64,000 bases of DNA from Capsicum annuum (GCF_002878395.1 NC_061119.1:14174815-14238814), one strand, 5' to 3'; shown: positions 10,804-23,317, numbered from the stretch's first letter. The notes: generated by a model not told the origin, from the letters alone. Numbers and translations: made by a program.

Positions 10804-12655
10804 CCATGACCCGCCACCCTACCTTCTCCAAGGATTCCACACCAAAACCACTCGATGGAGAGAAGTGTGAAATGTCAGTTGACCACCCAGTTAAACCCTC
10901 TTATAGTGAGATTGTGAGAGAAAAGCCAATCATTTCAGAAATCATAAATCAATTTGAGGAAACCAATCCATCGCCCATCCCACCTAAATCAGGAGATGAG
11001 AGATCAATCCCCCTATCCATAGAGGATAGGAGAAGACTCTACACTCCCTGCCAACACTCAATTATTATCAAGGAAGTTGGTAAAAAGTTCAACCATTAAT
11101 ATTTGTAGAGTAAATTAGCGGATCTGTGGAAACTCAAGGAGAGTTTTGCCCTAATTGACTTGGGACTAGATTATTACACAGTGAAACTGGGAAACATCAA
11201 CTCTAAAAAAAAAATTACTCAAGAGGGGCCCTTGGTTCATTGCGGGTTCCTACAGTCACAATTTGGGAATCCAATTTTGTTCCCAAACAATCACAAATCC
11301 AAAAAACGGCAATATGGATCTGGCTATCACAACTCCCAACTAAATTCTATGATAAAGAGATTCTGGAGAAAGTAGGAGGAAAAATTGGGAAATTATTGCA
11401 GATCAACGCCTGTAGCTCTTCGACTCTGAGGGGTAGGTACGCTCGCATATGCGTCCAGGTACCCCTAGACAAACCACTAAAGAACTCAATTAACATTAGT
11501 AATCACGAACAACCAATTCTCTACTAAGGAGAATGGTTTCTGTGTAAGAGATGCGGACGTCTGGGGCACACCCAAACCTCATGCCCACATCAAATACCGA
11601 AGATGTCAGAGCAGTCATTGGATCGAGAACCTACATCAAACCCAGAGATAGAAGAATGGCAAACAATATATTTTACTAGAAAGAAGAACAATAATACAAA
11701 TCGCACTAAGCTGAAGCACCCAGGTACATCTAGTAATATGCAGAATATCAAGGTAAAGCTCTTTGAAGCTGCAACAGGTAAGTTCTTAGAAAATAGGAAT
11801 TTCCAATACTCTTCTAATGGCGGCCAGGGTTACAACGTATCCCAGGGTTCGGACGCCCATCAAAGTCATGACCCGATGGGGCAGCCAGGCCCAAAACTAT
11901 CTTCAACTGATGGGCCCAACTTCTCAAAAGATATGCAGGCCAAATCGAGGCCCACTACTAACCAACGTAAGAGACCCCTCGGGAGCTCTACAAACCATGG
12001 GCCTACAATCCAAAAGGCCTCCAAAAGTCAGGGAATGCATAATAGGCCTCTCAAAGGCCCAATGCTTCTCCCAATCACTAACCAAGGCAAAAATTCTAAT
12101 GGCCTAAACCCACCAGAAATAACTTCCCTAGCAAGCTGTACTAAGCCTCCATATTTTGCAGAGGTGGAAAATAAAAAGTGCCAACTCAGCACTAATTCCC
12201 CCTCAAATACTCAAACATTTCCTCTGCTTCCCATGCAGCTGCTAGCGCCTATCAGCAACAGTGACATAACTGTCACTTCAGTTATGTCCACATTAATTAC
12301 AAAGCTCAATGGTAATGATGAGGAAAACTCAAAAGTCTCCCCTCAGTCTTTTCTTCACTGCGAAACCACTTTCAACTCTAAAAGTGGTCTTACTTCTCCA
12401 AACTCTCTTTCCATACCTCACAATGTCAATACAGACCTCAATCTAGGGGAATATGCTCTTCATAATAAGTCCTCTATCCCAGGATCACCTTCTAATATCA
12501 TGGCTGAAAATGTGTCTCTCCTAAACTGTAGTTCCTCTAAACCTCAAAATAGGGAACACAAATGTTCAAATCCTAATCCAAAACCCGAGCTACCCAGCTC
12601 AATGATAATGGAAGGCCTTAACCAAGGTTTTGCTAACTACGGACAGACTATATAG
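10804..12655 (+). pseudogene. LINE-2 ORF1 (RNA-binding Gag-like protein), frameshifted
   Basis: ORF1 proteins of plant L1 elements bind the element RNA. The start chosen is ATG 10,804 (MTRHPTFSKDSTPKP), which could be preceded by the in-frame ATG at 10,728. A DUF4283-type domain spans about 11,040-11,520 in three frames, with GKKFNH, EGPLVHCGFL, AIWIWLSQLPTKFYDKEILEK and RYARICVQVPLDKPLK visible. A CCHC-type knuckle follows near 11,545-11,590 (CKRCGRLGHTQTSC, spacing C-x2-C-x4-H-x4-C). A long open frame from 11,603 to 12,655 encodes a Ser/Asn/Pro-rich tail. Frameshifts or stops near 11,099, 11,375 and 11,525 break it. Confidence 0.75.
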
Positions 12656-13197
12656 ATGTCCACAATGATGAAAATCATGCACCAGCATTTCCAAGGGAAC
12701 CTAACTCTGGAATTAGTCAACTTTAAACTGATAAACATGAGTCAATGCCTCTTTTTTCTACCTCCAAGGGTGCCGAGAATGCTGGAAATGGGGCCAGCTT
12801 TTGTTCTAAGCTTTGGGCCCCTTACCCCAACAAACCCACCACCTTCTTCTCTATTCTTGGAAATGCAAGAGAGGGAGAAAACCATCTAAGAACTAAAGAA
12901 AAACAACAGAGAGTTGGAAAAAATTCTATCATGTCTCAAAACCCCAATGGTCGACGTAGTCAGTCTCGAAAGGCCTCTAAACCACTCCTTCGAGGACCTT
13001 ATCTGCGAGATAATTCTAGTGTTACTCCCACTAGAACTCAACAAGTTCAACTTGGAAGTTCATCTCCCTAAAATAGAAATCTTCTACAATACCAAAATTA
13101 TCCCAACAATAAAAAAGATAAAAGAACCCCATCCCTCTCAGGGAACATCAACACAAATAAGGGGGAAGGAAGTGATGACAGACCCACCCAGCAAAAT

Positions 13198-16100
13198 ATT
13201 CATGATCATGAAGAACTGCATTATATGGAATGCTAGGAGGGCTAACAACCCCGAGTTTAGAAGGCACTGTAAGGCTATGGTTTAAATACACAACCCCTTT
13301 CTCTTAGCCCTTCTTGAAACCAGAATGAGTGATCACAAATGCTTGACTGAGGAACTTAGTTTTAATAGACAAATTCAGTTCCTTGCCATTAGTAGTTCAG
13401 GTGGTATTGTGATTACGTGGAACAGATCTTCTCTTAGCATCAATGATATTGCCATCCTCCCTTAAGTTATTCATATTTCTGTCAAGGTAAATGACCCCTC
13501 TCTTCCCTGGTTTTTAAGTACTGTATATGCTAGTAATCTATTAGAGGATAGGAAAAACTTATGGAACAATCTTTCTAACTTTTCTGCTTCTATTATAGAC
13601 ATCCACAATAATTCTTGGGTCATAGGGGGACTTTAATGAAGTTCTGAAAGCTTCTGAGAAATTTGGGGAAAACTGCATTAATAATAATAGGGCTGCTTGC
13701 TTCTAGGACTGTATTAATTCTTATGCTCTAGTGGACTTAGAATTTAAAGGTAGTAAATTTACTTGGACCAACAAAAGGTACAGGAATAGATACTCCTTTA
13801 CTCTAGAAAGACTAGATAGATCCCTTACTAATAATGTCTGGATCACTCAATTCCTTGAAGCATCTGTCACTCACCTCTCCAAAACCCACTCTAACCACCA
13901 TTCTATCCTTCTTTCTCTCTAAAGTTATTCCCTCTTCATCTCTCAGACCTTTTAGGATAAAATCCATGTGGTGCTCTCATCCTACTTTTCCTGACTTGGT
14001 CAAAGATTCCTTTCCCCCCTCCCTCTCTCTTTGTGATACCATCTCTTCATTTGAATAGGTTATTAAGGCTTGAAATAAAGAGACCTTTGGTAACATCTTC
14101 TAGAGGAAGAAATTTTTTTTGGCAAGATTAACTGGCCTCTAAAAATCTCGAAATTATGCCCATAGTTCCTTACTCCATTCTCTTGAAGCTTCCCTTTAGG
14201 GAGACTTTAGTAATATCCTCAGAAGTGAGCAATAATTCTGGAGAATAAAATCCAAAATAAACTGGCTCACTGAGGGAGTCTCTTACACTAGATTTTTCCA
14301 TACCTCCACCATTAACAGAAGGAGAAGAAATGGGATTAGAGCCATTCAGAATGATAATGGGAACTAGAGCCATTCCCCGAATGACATAAAAATTACCATT
14401 CTCAACTTTTACTCTAACCTCTTCTCTATTGAGCAATCTCCCTCCTTCCTAAGATGGCAACAATCCCTCCTCCCATGGATCCATAAAAGATGTGGATCAT
14501 CCTATTCTTGTCAATCCCCCTTTGGATGGAGAGATAAGAAAATATGTTTTCTTTTTCGACCCCTATAAAGCTCCAGGCCCTGATGGGATCCATCCCCTTA
14601 TATACTAGAAATATTGGAATATTATAGGCAATGCTACTGTCACCTTTTGCAAAAAGACCTTTACCTTGGCTACTATGGATCCTAGGGTGAACACCACTTA
14701 TCTTTGCCTCATTCTCAAGTGTTCCAATGCTACTAATCTAAGAAACTTTAGACCCATAGGCCTATGTAACATTCAGTACAAAATTGTTACCAAGATCATT
14801 GCTAACACACTAAGACCCTTCCTCTCAAATCTAATTATCCCCACGCAATCAAGCTTTCTGCCTAACAGAAGAACCTCTGACAATGCTATCATTGTTCAAG
14901 CGGTCATCAACTATTTCAGGAAAATAAAGGGGAAAAGGTCCAACATGATTCTTAAGATAGACCTAGAAAAAGCCTTTGATAGACTAGAATGGTCCTTCAT
15001 TAGGAAAATCCTTCATTTCTTTAATGTTCTTCATTAGTAAAATCTTTCACTTCTTTAATATTCCCTCTCAGTTAGCCAACCTCATTATGTCTTGCATTTT
15101 TACTTCCTCCATCTCTGTCCTCATTAATGGTGAGAAAATCCCTTTTTTTTACCCCAACAAGAGGAATTAGACAAGGAGATCCTATCTCACCCTACCTTTT
15201 TATAATATGCATGGAACTCCTTTCCAGAAGGATTGACCATGAGGTAGATAGTCTCACTTGGAACTCTCTATTGCTGATAACCTTACTTTATGTACTGAGG
15301 CAAATAAGAAGAACTGTGAAACAATCAAAGACACTCTCAAAAGCTTCACTCTCCACTCTGGTCAAAAGGTTAACCCCTTGAAATCCAAAGTTTTCTTCTC
15401 TAAAAACTGTCCCCAAGATGATAAAATTAGACTGTCTTCCATCTTAGGCATTCTTACAAGAGGGACATTTGGAAAATGCCTAGGTTTTCTCATTTTCCAC
15501 CAGAAACCTTGCAATAGGGACTTCTAATTTATTCTAACCTCAAAGCCAAGCTTTCTGGTTGGAAACAAAATTCCTTAATAAGAATAGCAGAACTATCCTC
15601 TCTAAATCTTTCTTGGCCAACATTCCGACTCATGTCATGCAATTCATCAAGCTGCTTTCTAAAATCCATAAGCTAATTAATAAGATTTGGAGAAATTTCA
15701 TCTAGGGCACCACACCAGACAAAAAGAAAATGCACCTTATCAACTGGCGAACTCTGACTGACATTAAGGCTAATGGAGGGCTGGAACTCCAAAAAAAACC
15801 TCCATAAAAAATATCACCATGTCAACTAACCTAGCCTGGAGATTCTATAAGCAGCCTAATAACCTTTGGGCTATAATCCTTAAGAATAAATACAGTACCA
15901 ATAGCATGTTTTGCAAACCAATTAGCTCCAGAACTTGGAAGAATATCCATAAGGGTTGGGGAATCTATAAGACTGCCTCTTCCCGGAACATCCATAATGA
16001 AGAGAAAGTAAACTTCTGAAATGATAGGTGGATCCACCACTATGAACCACTTCTCTCCATTATCCATGCCTCTCTTCCTCAATATACCCAGGACATCAAA

Positions 16101-17328
16101 CTGTCTATTATCTGGTAAAATGGGTGTTGGAACTTTAATGACCTACTGGTTTTCATCCCTGATGACATTATCCAAAGCTTTACAAACTCCATAATTCCCA
16201 ATCCTAGAATCAATTCTGATGAGCTTATTTGGAACATCATCAGAAATAGCCTTTTCCCTAGTAAGAGTGCTTATAATCATATTGCTAAGACCCCTGGAAA
16301 TGGCCTTCAACTGGACTTCAATTGGATTTGGAAGGCAAATCTCCATCCAAAAATCAAAACCTTCCTTTGGTTGAGCCATCATGATAGACTCCCCAGCAAC
16401 CTCAACCTTCTCAAACGAGGGGTCATTACTGATCCCAAATGCCCTATTTGCAATCACCATAAGGAATACAGTCCTCATATCTTCTTTAATTGCCCTATCC
16501 TTAAAGATTTCTGGACACTAGTTATCCTTAAGTTCAATCAAATCAATCTTCCCATTGTCTCCAATTTTGTCCCCTCAAACTGGCACTCTGCCTGGAAAAA
16601 TTACATGTACTCAAGCTTTGACAATTACTTGGATTATCATGATATCATTCCCTTCTGCCTCTGGACCATCTGGAACAATAGAAACTCTAACACTTTCACC
16701 AACAAAAAGAACCATCCCAACTTTCTCCAAGCCTACTCTCAAGCAGTAAAATATAGGCATCTTACTTCTAAAGATGACTCCAACCACCAAACCCGCACTA
16801 TAAACATTAAATGGAATCCCCTATCAGTCATACTTTCAAACTCAACACTAATGGTTCCTGGCTTGGGAATCCCGAAAAAGGTGGAATAGGTGGGGTTAGC
16901 TTCTATAACACCACCAATAACATGATGGAACTTATGGCCATCATAAAAGGCATCAAAATAGTTGAAGCAAATAATCTTCTCCTCTTTGAAATCAACGTAG
17001 ACTCCCTAGAAATTATCTCTATGTTATCTAATGGTAACCTTCACTATGATGCTTTGATTCTGGATTGCAGGTTAAGACTAAGAAGGCTACTCGAAAGTCA
17101 GTCATTGCTATAGAGAGTAGCATGGGGTGGCAGATACTTTAGCTAAGGAGGGTGCAAGAATATGCAGATTCAATGAAACAACTTTTTTTAAAATTCCACC
17201 GATGTGTGCGAAGGATGCAGTTTGGGAAGACATCTCGGAAACTTTTTTTGAAAGAAAAATTAGTTCTAAGTCTAACTATGACTGGTTGTTTCTTTTAAGT
17301 TTTAATGCACACCCTCTTTACCAAAAAA
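13198..17328 (+). pseudogene. LINE-2 ORF2 (endonuclease, reverse transcriptase, RNase H), broken
   Basis: ORF2 would nick DNA and copy the element RNA. Endonuclease-type sequence begins near 13,210 (IIWNARRANN) and includes GGDFNEVL near 13,626 and SKFTWTNKR near 13,755. The polymerase region shows KAPGPDGIHP near 14,570, FRPIGLCNIQYKIV near 14,750, KIDLEKAFDRLEW near 14,955 and [13 protein letters not shown] near 15,165. The catalytic motif near 15,265 reads IADNLTL where FADDLTL is usual. A zf-RVT region lies near 16,330-16,510 and an RNase H region (NTNGSWLGNPEKGGIGG, then ADTLAKEG) at 16,840-17,160. At least eight stops or frameshifts, and an imperfect duplication near 15,000-15,067, make it a pseudogene. 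Confidence 0.8.
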
Positions 17329-18963
17329 GAAATTTGAATAGGGATGAAATTCTATCACTTAGCCTCTTATATATATATTTCTCTAGTATTAGCTCTATTC
17401 ATGAATTTATTTATTGCATTTTTTTTGTTTTTTCATTTGAAAAAGTTGTTCTTGAATTGACAATTTTCCTTTTTTTATGTAGAAATGATATAACATTTCC
17501 ATCTTATCTTTCTCTGTGAATGTTCAAGGTCCACCAATTTAAATTGATGTAAGTATTTCTTTTTTTTGATGATTCAATTTAAGGATTAATATTTTTGTGA
17601 CTACTCTTTTTTATCATCATAATCATATATCTCCACCATCATCTCTTTCTATTTCTTTTATGTTTGTTAAAATTAATTATGACGATTTCTTTTTATTAAT
17701 TCAAGTATCAATTTTCTCACAAAAATTTCTTTAAAATATATTACTAAATGTTTACTCTTAATATTTGTATATGCTTTCATCATCATCTTTAATGGTGTAT
17801 GCTTATATATTTTGTTTCATTTCGATGGTGAATTAATTCACTACATTTCAATTTATTTTCAACAGACAACAAAAGACATAATTTAATTAACGGGATATAA
17901 CATGCTTAAACTTAATTGAGTATTTTTTTTAAAAAAAAATTAGGATAATGAAAATACTAATTAGTAGTTATTAGTTGATTTTGAGCTTACAAAATAGATA
18001 ATTTTATTTGATGCATTTTTTACACTAGTAATAGCATATATACTAAAATAAATTGATAATTGATATTTTATTAGTAAATTAAGAGATATTTTCTAATAGA
18101 ATTTGTGTGTATCTAACACACAATAATAAATTGCATAGAGGTAGAGATGGATGAGAGAAAAAGTAGAAGATTATGATGGTTGGGGCGGGGTAGAGGGTGA
18201 GCTAGGAGGGTGGGGTAGGCGGAGTGGAAGTGTAGGTGGGGGTTGGAGTTGAGGAGTAGGAAACTTTGTAAAAAAAAAAAGTTTAAATTTTTTTGGGGTT
18301 AGGACAGAAGGATGGATTTTTTTTTTGAAAAAAATAAAATAAAAAATTATTTTTTAGGGTTAGGTAGGAGGTCGAATGGGTTTTCGGGGTAGGGTAGGTG
18401 TGTGATAACTAAATGAAATTTATGTATTTAATTTTTGAATTGAAACTACATGAAATTTAAAATCGGAAATTCTATAATCAATACAAGTGAGTGATTTTAG
18501 TGTTTGAAATACAATTGAAAGATATAACTTTTTAAAAGTAGTATAGTTAGTTGTGAAGTTAATTGACATACAAAAATATTGAAATTTGAAATGGAAGGTA
18601 AGGAATGTAAATATGTTTCATTTGGTTAAAATATAGAGATAAAAGTTCAAAAATAATATTAATAATTATTTATATCTTATATTTTATTATTTTAAAATCC
18701 CGTAATATAAATATGATTAAAGATATATTATTATTATTTTCATATCAAAACATCTAAAATAATTATAATTGTGATTAGTTATTAAGAGTGTCAGTTGTAA
18801 TTTCACCATTAACACATATTTTTAATGTTTCAAGGTCAACTTAAAATACATCAGTGTGATCAATAAAAAATAATTAATTGTATTATTTTAATGTGAATTA
18901 GATAACATTTTCAATGCATATTTTTATAAAAAGATTCTGCGCATCATGCGGGTACTTATCTAT
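17329..18963 (+). repeat. 3' block of Helitron-like copy A
   Basis: This block matches 32,440-34,262 in order: an ATGAATTTATTTA phrase, a CATCATC-rich stretch, a G-rich tract, then the terminal hairpin at 18,940-18,950. The G-rich tract (about 18,170-18,420) has many GGG runs on the plus strand. No protein domain is visible. Confidence 0.65.
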
Positions 18964-19995
18964 AATATATTAGAAGTATGAAGACCCTTAGAAAAATGAT
19001 TTGAACTTTTTACCCTTCATTAAAAGTCCTCTCTTTAGACAAAATCTTCTTTTTACTATTTTTCTTAATTTATTATATAATTATTTTTATAATATTGAAT
19101 CATTAAATATATGGAATGATGATTTTAATATATGGTAAGACTTTTTGCTAAATTAGGAGTTCTGAAATATATGGTAAGAGGTGTCCTTTAATATTAATTG
19201 TTTGTACACGTTAGTTGAGTTGCAAATAAAGTTGGATTTGCATTACATTCTCGTGCCAAAACCCATATTTGTTAATTAGATCTGGCACAATTAAACACTA
19301 TTGTTTTCTCTATGATGGGGCTCAATGCAACAACATGTTGTTGTTGGCTTTGCAAAACTCTGAGAATCATGCTCATTTTATAGTGATAGAGAGTTCTTTA
19401 CACATAGGAGCATCATGGGTTTTTAGTTTATCGATGCTTATTCCTAAATTCATGTACTCGTTAATATAAATATGTTTATATCATGCTAAGAGAATTGTGA
19501 TTTTGATGAATATCAATTTTTAGTTCCTCATAATATGTCAATCACATGCAATCAATTTGTTGAAGAAACATAAAAAGTAATTTCTGACTATATTAATGTC
19601 TACGACATTATTTTGGATATTTATTTTCCTTTTATTGTTCAACAAGAATTACATTTACACAAATAAGGAATGAAATATCTTTAAACTATATAAAAAAGTT
19701 AGTAACTGTACTTGAAATTAATTCTTATGGGTATGTTTAGATGCTTGTCTAAGAGGTTGTTTATTTTGTAACTTGTATTGTTGCACCGAAATATTGAACT
19801 AGAACGATGATGAATGGATAATAAGTTTCATATAATTACTCTAACTAATTTGAAATTGTGTTGTGATTAATTGACTGATATTATGAATTTTTATGATGCG
19901 GAACAATCAACAAAGCCCATAATAAAAATTATCTTTATTTTTTTAAAATTTAATTTTGTATGAAGTGTTTAATCCTATATTATTACGATAGGACG
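18964..19995. other. non-coding flank of CACTA-1
   Basis: About 1 kb of AT-rich sequence with no supported gene. The first bases after the Helitron-like end (AATATATTA) are similar to those after copy B, which may mark a further truncated copy. A 66-codon frame at 19,269-19,469 shows no recognisable domain. ACG at 19,993-19,995 is the left CACTA-1 target duplication. Confidence 0.5.
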
Positions 19996-20023
19996 CACTA
20001 CTAGAAAACTGCTTATTACCTGG
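19996..20023 (+). repeat. CACTA-1 left terminal inverted repeat
   Basis: 28 bases beginning CACTACTAGAAAACTGC, identical to the reverse complement of 28,948-28,975. Transposase is expected to cut at this end. Confidence 0.95.
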
Positions 20024-20720
20024 AAATTTTCATAGGGATAATGTGATAAAATCCTCAGGTAATTTGATTACCGGTGGATTTTCTTACCAATTAGAATCCA
20101 AAGAAAATACCTTCGTAGGTAATTATTACCTATGGATTTATAAAATTCCTAGGTAATTTAGCTGCGAAAATAAATCCGTAGGTATGTTATTTGCGGATTT
20201 ACCTGCGGATTTTCACGAAAAAAAATCACAAATTATTCCCCACGAAGATTCCCAAGTAAATTCCTAGTTAATTTAACTACGGAAATAAATCTGTAGGTAT
20301 GTTATTTGCGAATTTATTTGCGATTAAACATCAAAATTTTGCATGAATTATTTGGTAAAATTTCATAAAAAGGATTTTACCTACGGATTTTCAGGAAAAA
20401 TTTTTCAAATTATTCTCCACGAAGATTTCCAAGTAAATTCCTAGGTAATTTAACTGCGAAAATAAATTTGCAGGTACGTTATTTGCGAATTTATTTGCGA
20501 TTAGCCATAAAAATTTTGCATGAATTATTTGGTAAAATTTCTTGCAGTTCTACAAAAAAATTCGTATAAAATACCCCAAGTAAATCCGCAAGAACAAATT
20601 TTTTCAAGAAAATTTTCATAAATGTTTAGCATGTGCATCCGCATAAAAATTCTCAAATCACAAGTAAATGACGAAAAACATTTCACAATTAATCAAAAAT
20701 CTATTCAAAACCTTCAATAA
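20024..20720. repeat. CACTA-1 left subterminal repeats
   Basis: Motifs of the type TAAATCCGTAGGTA, GCGGATTTACC and AGGTAATTTA recur in both orientations. Two larger units of roughly 180-190 bp can be followed (near 20,150-20,340 and 20,330-20,540). Such arrays bind TNPA-type proteins in known En/Spm elements. The motif differs from the GACCAC palindrome at the ends of CACTA-2. Confidence 0.75.
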
Positions 20721-20798
20721 TTCTCAAAAACATCATTCAATACAAATCTAATGTAAACCCTTACAGCTAACAAAAAAACATAATTCAAAACATCCACA

Positions 20799-21127
20799 TC
20801 AATAATGTATGATTCTTAAATAGTCCAAAATAAAATATTTTAAACTTGAATCCTCAATAAAACTACCAACCATCGGGATCAGATCATTTTCATTCATGTT
20901 ATCAGGATTATCAATTTCATTCACGTCATCAGAGTCGCCATCACTTTCATCCTCATAAGTCCGGTTGTCTTCTTGAGATGCGCGTTCATCATTTGAAAAT
21001 GATTTTTTGTATACATGCTGCATCAACAAGTCTAATTCCTTTCTCATCCCCCTTCCACAATAGATGCACTTTGAGCAGCTAATATTTCTTGTTTCTTTCT
21101 TTCAAACTCATTCTGCATAAGAATATG
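20799..21127 (-). pseudogene. C-terminal fragment of a TNPA-like (Transposase_24-type) protein
   Basis: Minus-strand frame beginning upstream of ATG 21,047: QNEFERKKQEILAAQSA near 21,060-21,125, then MRKELDLLMQHVYKK and an acidic tail rich in Asp, Glu and Asn (DESDGDSDDVNEIDNPDN). The Glu/Lys/Gln-rich segment followed by an acidic C-terminus is typical of the second protein (PF03004 type) of plant CACTA elements. The N-terminal and central DNA-binding parts are gone. It is probably a relic of a once complete element. The family call is moderately secure because the piece is short. Confidence 0.5.
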
Positions 21128-21229
21128 TTAATTCAGGTCATAAAAAGTGCTAAAAATACATTATTAGCATAAATTATATGATATTATAGTATCAAATAAA
21201 ATCATAACAATCAACAAATATAAATATGT

Positions 21230-22430
21230 ATATATTAGCATTTTCAAGTAACTATACTTAACCATTTTCAAGTCACTAGTACACATTTCAAGTCACTACA
21301 CTCGACCATTTTCAAGTAACCAATTCACATTTCAAGTCACTACACTTAACCATTTTCAATTCACTAGTACATATTTCAAATCACTATACTTAACCATTTT
21401 CAAATAATTAATTCACTTTTCGAGTTATTACACTCAACCATTTTCAAGTAACTATACTTAACCACTTTCAAGTCACTACACTTTAATAATTTTCAAGTCA
21501 CTAGTACACATTTCAAGTCACTATACTTAACCATATTTTCAAGTAGCTACCACTAATAGAAAAAATAAGAAAAGCTACCACAAAAACCGATCACATGTGG
21601 TCGCTTTTCCTATTTTCACTTCAAGTTGCTAATTCACTTCACAAGTTACCAAACTAAACTATATTCAAAATAAAAGTTCACATTTCAAATACCTATACTT
21701 AAACATTTTTAAGTCACTAATTCACTTCACAAGTTACCAAACTAAACTAAGTTCAAAATAAAATTTCACATTTCAAGTACCTACACATAAACAATTTCAA
21801 GTCACTAGTTCACTTCACAAGTTACCAAACTAAACTAAATTCAAAACAAAAGTTCACATTTCAAGTACCTACACTTAAAACATTTTCAAGTTGCTAATTC
21901 ACTTCTCAAGTGATCATGTCCTTTACTAAATTCAAAACAAAAGTTCATATTTCAAGTACCTACACATAAGCATTTCAAGTAACTAATTCACTTCACAAGT
22001 GACCATGTACTTTACTAAATTCAAAACAAAAGTTCACATTTCAAGTACCTACACTTAAACATTTTCAAGTCACTAATTCACTTCTCAAGTGACCATGTAC
22101 CTTACTAAATTCAAAACAAAACTTCACCTATCAAGTACCTACACTTAAAACATTTCAAGTCACTAATTCACTTCATAAGTTACCAAACTAAACTAAATTC
22201 AAAACACAAGTTTACATTTCAATTACCTGCACTTAAACAAATCAAAGTCACTAATTCACTTCTCAAGTGACCATGTACCTTACTAAATTCAAAACAAAAG
22301 TTCACCTTTCAAGTACCTACACTTAAACATTTTAAGTCACTAATTCACTTCACAAGTTACCAAACTAAACTAAATTCAAAACACAAGTTCACATTTGAAG
22401 TACCTACACATAAACAAGATGGATAATTTC
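21230..22430. repeat. 90-bp-class minisatellite in CACTA-1
   Basis: A tandem array with unit near 90-95 bp, built from AAGTTCACATTTCAAGTACC, TACACTTAAACATTTTCAAG and TCACTAATTCACTTCTCAAG, then a TTACTAAATTCAAAAC phrase. At least ten units, degenerate at the left end. Near-identical units form the array at 53,131-54,654 and 58,614-58,850 in CACTA-2. In both elements it lies upstream of minus-strand transposon coding sequence. Confidence 0.9.
21547..21625. repeat. embedded relic of a CACTA-2-type subterminal segment
   Basis: Within the minisatellite, CACTAATAGAAAAAATAAG is followed by GATCACATGTGGTCGC. The first resembles the CACTACTAAAAAAATAG terminus of CACTA-2, the second its palindromic subterminal motif. 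Neither belongs to the CACTA-1 end type. Confidence 0.55.
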
Positions 22431-23317
22431 AAAAATCAGAATTAGCAATCTACGACAAAATTAAGCATTACAAAAATTGGGGTTTTTCACATATCAAAGA
22501 ATGCAAGTCATGAAATTAAAAGCATTGAATCAAAAATTCAGAATCCAACGTCTCTAATTTCAAATTTTAATAATCCGTCAAAGGAAAAATAATAGAAGAT
22601 GATAATATTAAATTGATGCGAAATTAAACGAAATACGAAACCTGGGGAAATGTAGAAAATGTTTTATTTTTCAAAATGAGAGTTCGGAGGTGAATCTAAA
22701 TTAATTGAATTCCTAAAATAGGCATTAGACACCCGACAGAATTTTTTTTACAATATAAAACTCAGCTATTTCTAAAATAGAACTATTACTCTCCTGTATC
22801 AACTCTCAACACTAGTACATATGTTTGCTTCACGCAAGCTGCAACTTCTCTCCCCTTAGTTTCTGCTTCTCTTTTTCCCTTGGCTTCTAAGTTTACACCA
22901 ATATATGCACCCCGAACACACAAAAAGACACCCTTTCCCTCTATTTAGAACCTTTTTTTATTTCTTTTATACTAGTAATATAAACAGAAGGGTTATTTGT
23001 TGACATAATTTGTCTCAATGCGAGATTTTATATCAATATACTTGTAGTGTTGTATCTAAAAGTTTCCATGAATGTACTTAAATTAAAGAAATCTACTTCT
23101 CATCGGCCACCTTCTTAATGTACAATTTACACTTTTATAAAGAAGGCCATATAAATAAAATCTCAAAAAGAGAGTTTTAAGTTATGAAGGTCAACTCTTC
23201 TTGTTATATCAAGCCTGTTTTATTTCAAAATTAGGAGTCTTATAGTTTCCTATGGATATTCTTTGAGAAACATAATAGTATAAAAAAAATCTATGCTAGC
23301 AATGCATATAATTAACT
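22431..23317. other. unassigned interior of CACTA-1
   Basis: About 890 bases with no supported gene. Pyrimidine-rich stretches near 22,840-22,950 could be untranslated leader sequence of the lost minus-strand gene or of captured DNA. Nothing more can be said. Confidence 0.4.

Larger units (their letters stand above)
10740..17328 (+). mobile_element. LINE-2: near full-length L1-type element
   Basis: A 6.6 kb plus-strand non-LTR retrotransposon bounded by a 17-bp target duplication, with a short A-tail (CCAAAAAA) just before the right copy. Order: short 5' leader, ORF1 (DUF4283 plus zinc knuckle), then ORF2 (endonuclease, reverse transcriptase, zf-RVT, RNase H). Without the LINE, the flanks join into sequence that matches 32,400-32,470 in the Helitron-like copy B, which independently confirms the boundaries. 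Many stops and frameshifts show it is inactive. Confidence 0.85.
2293..18963 (+). mobile_element. Helitron-like element, copy A, split by two LINEs
   Basis: Three separated blocks align in order with one unit at about 31,640-34,265. The 5' block (2293-2540) begins with a TA-rich run and TATAAAAGCAAAACTAAAA. The middle block (8866-10,739) is full of AAT/GTA trinucleotide runs. The 3' block (17,329-18,963) ends at hairpin CGCATCATGCG (18,940-18,950) and GGTACTTATCTA. The gaps between blocks hold LINE-1 and LINE-2. The ending resembles a Helitron terminus about 9 bases before a decayed CTAG. No RepHel protein is visible, so it would be non-autonomous. The repeat relationship is clear; the Helitron class is inference. 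Confidence 0.5.

Noticed and set aside
19269..19469. 66-codon plus-strand frame left of CACTA-1
   Set aside because: Complexity is normal but no domain, homologue or promoter is recognisable; too weak to list as a gene.
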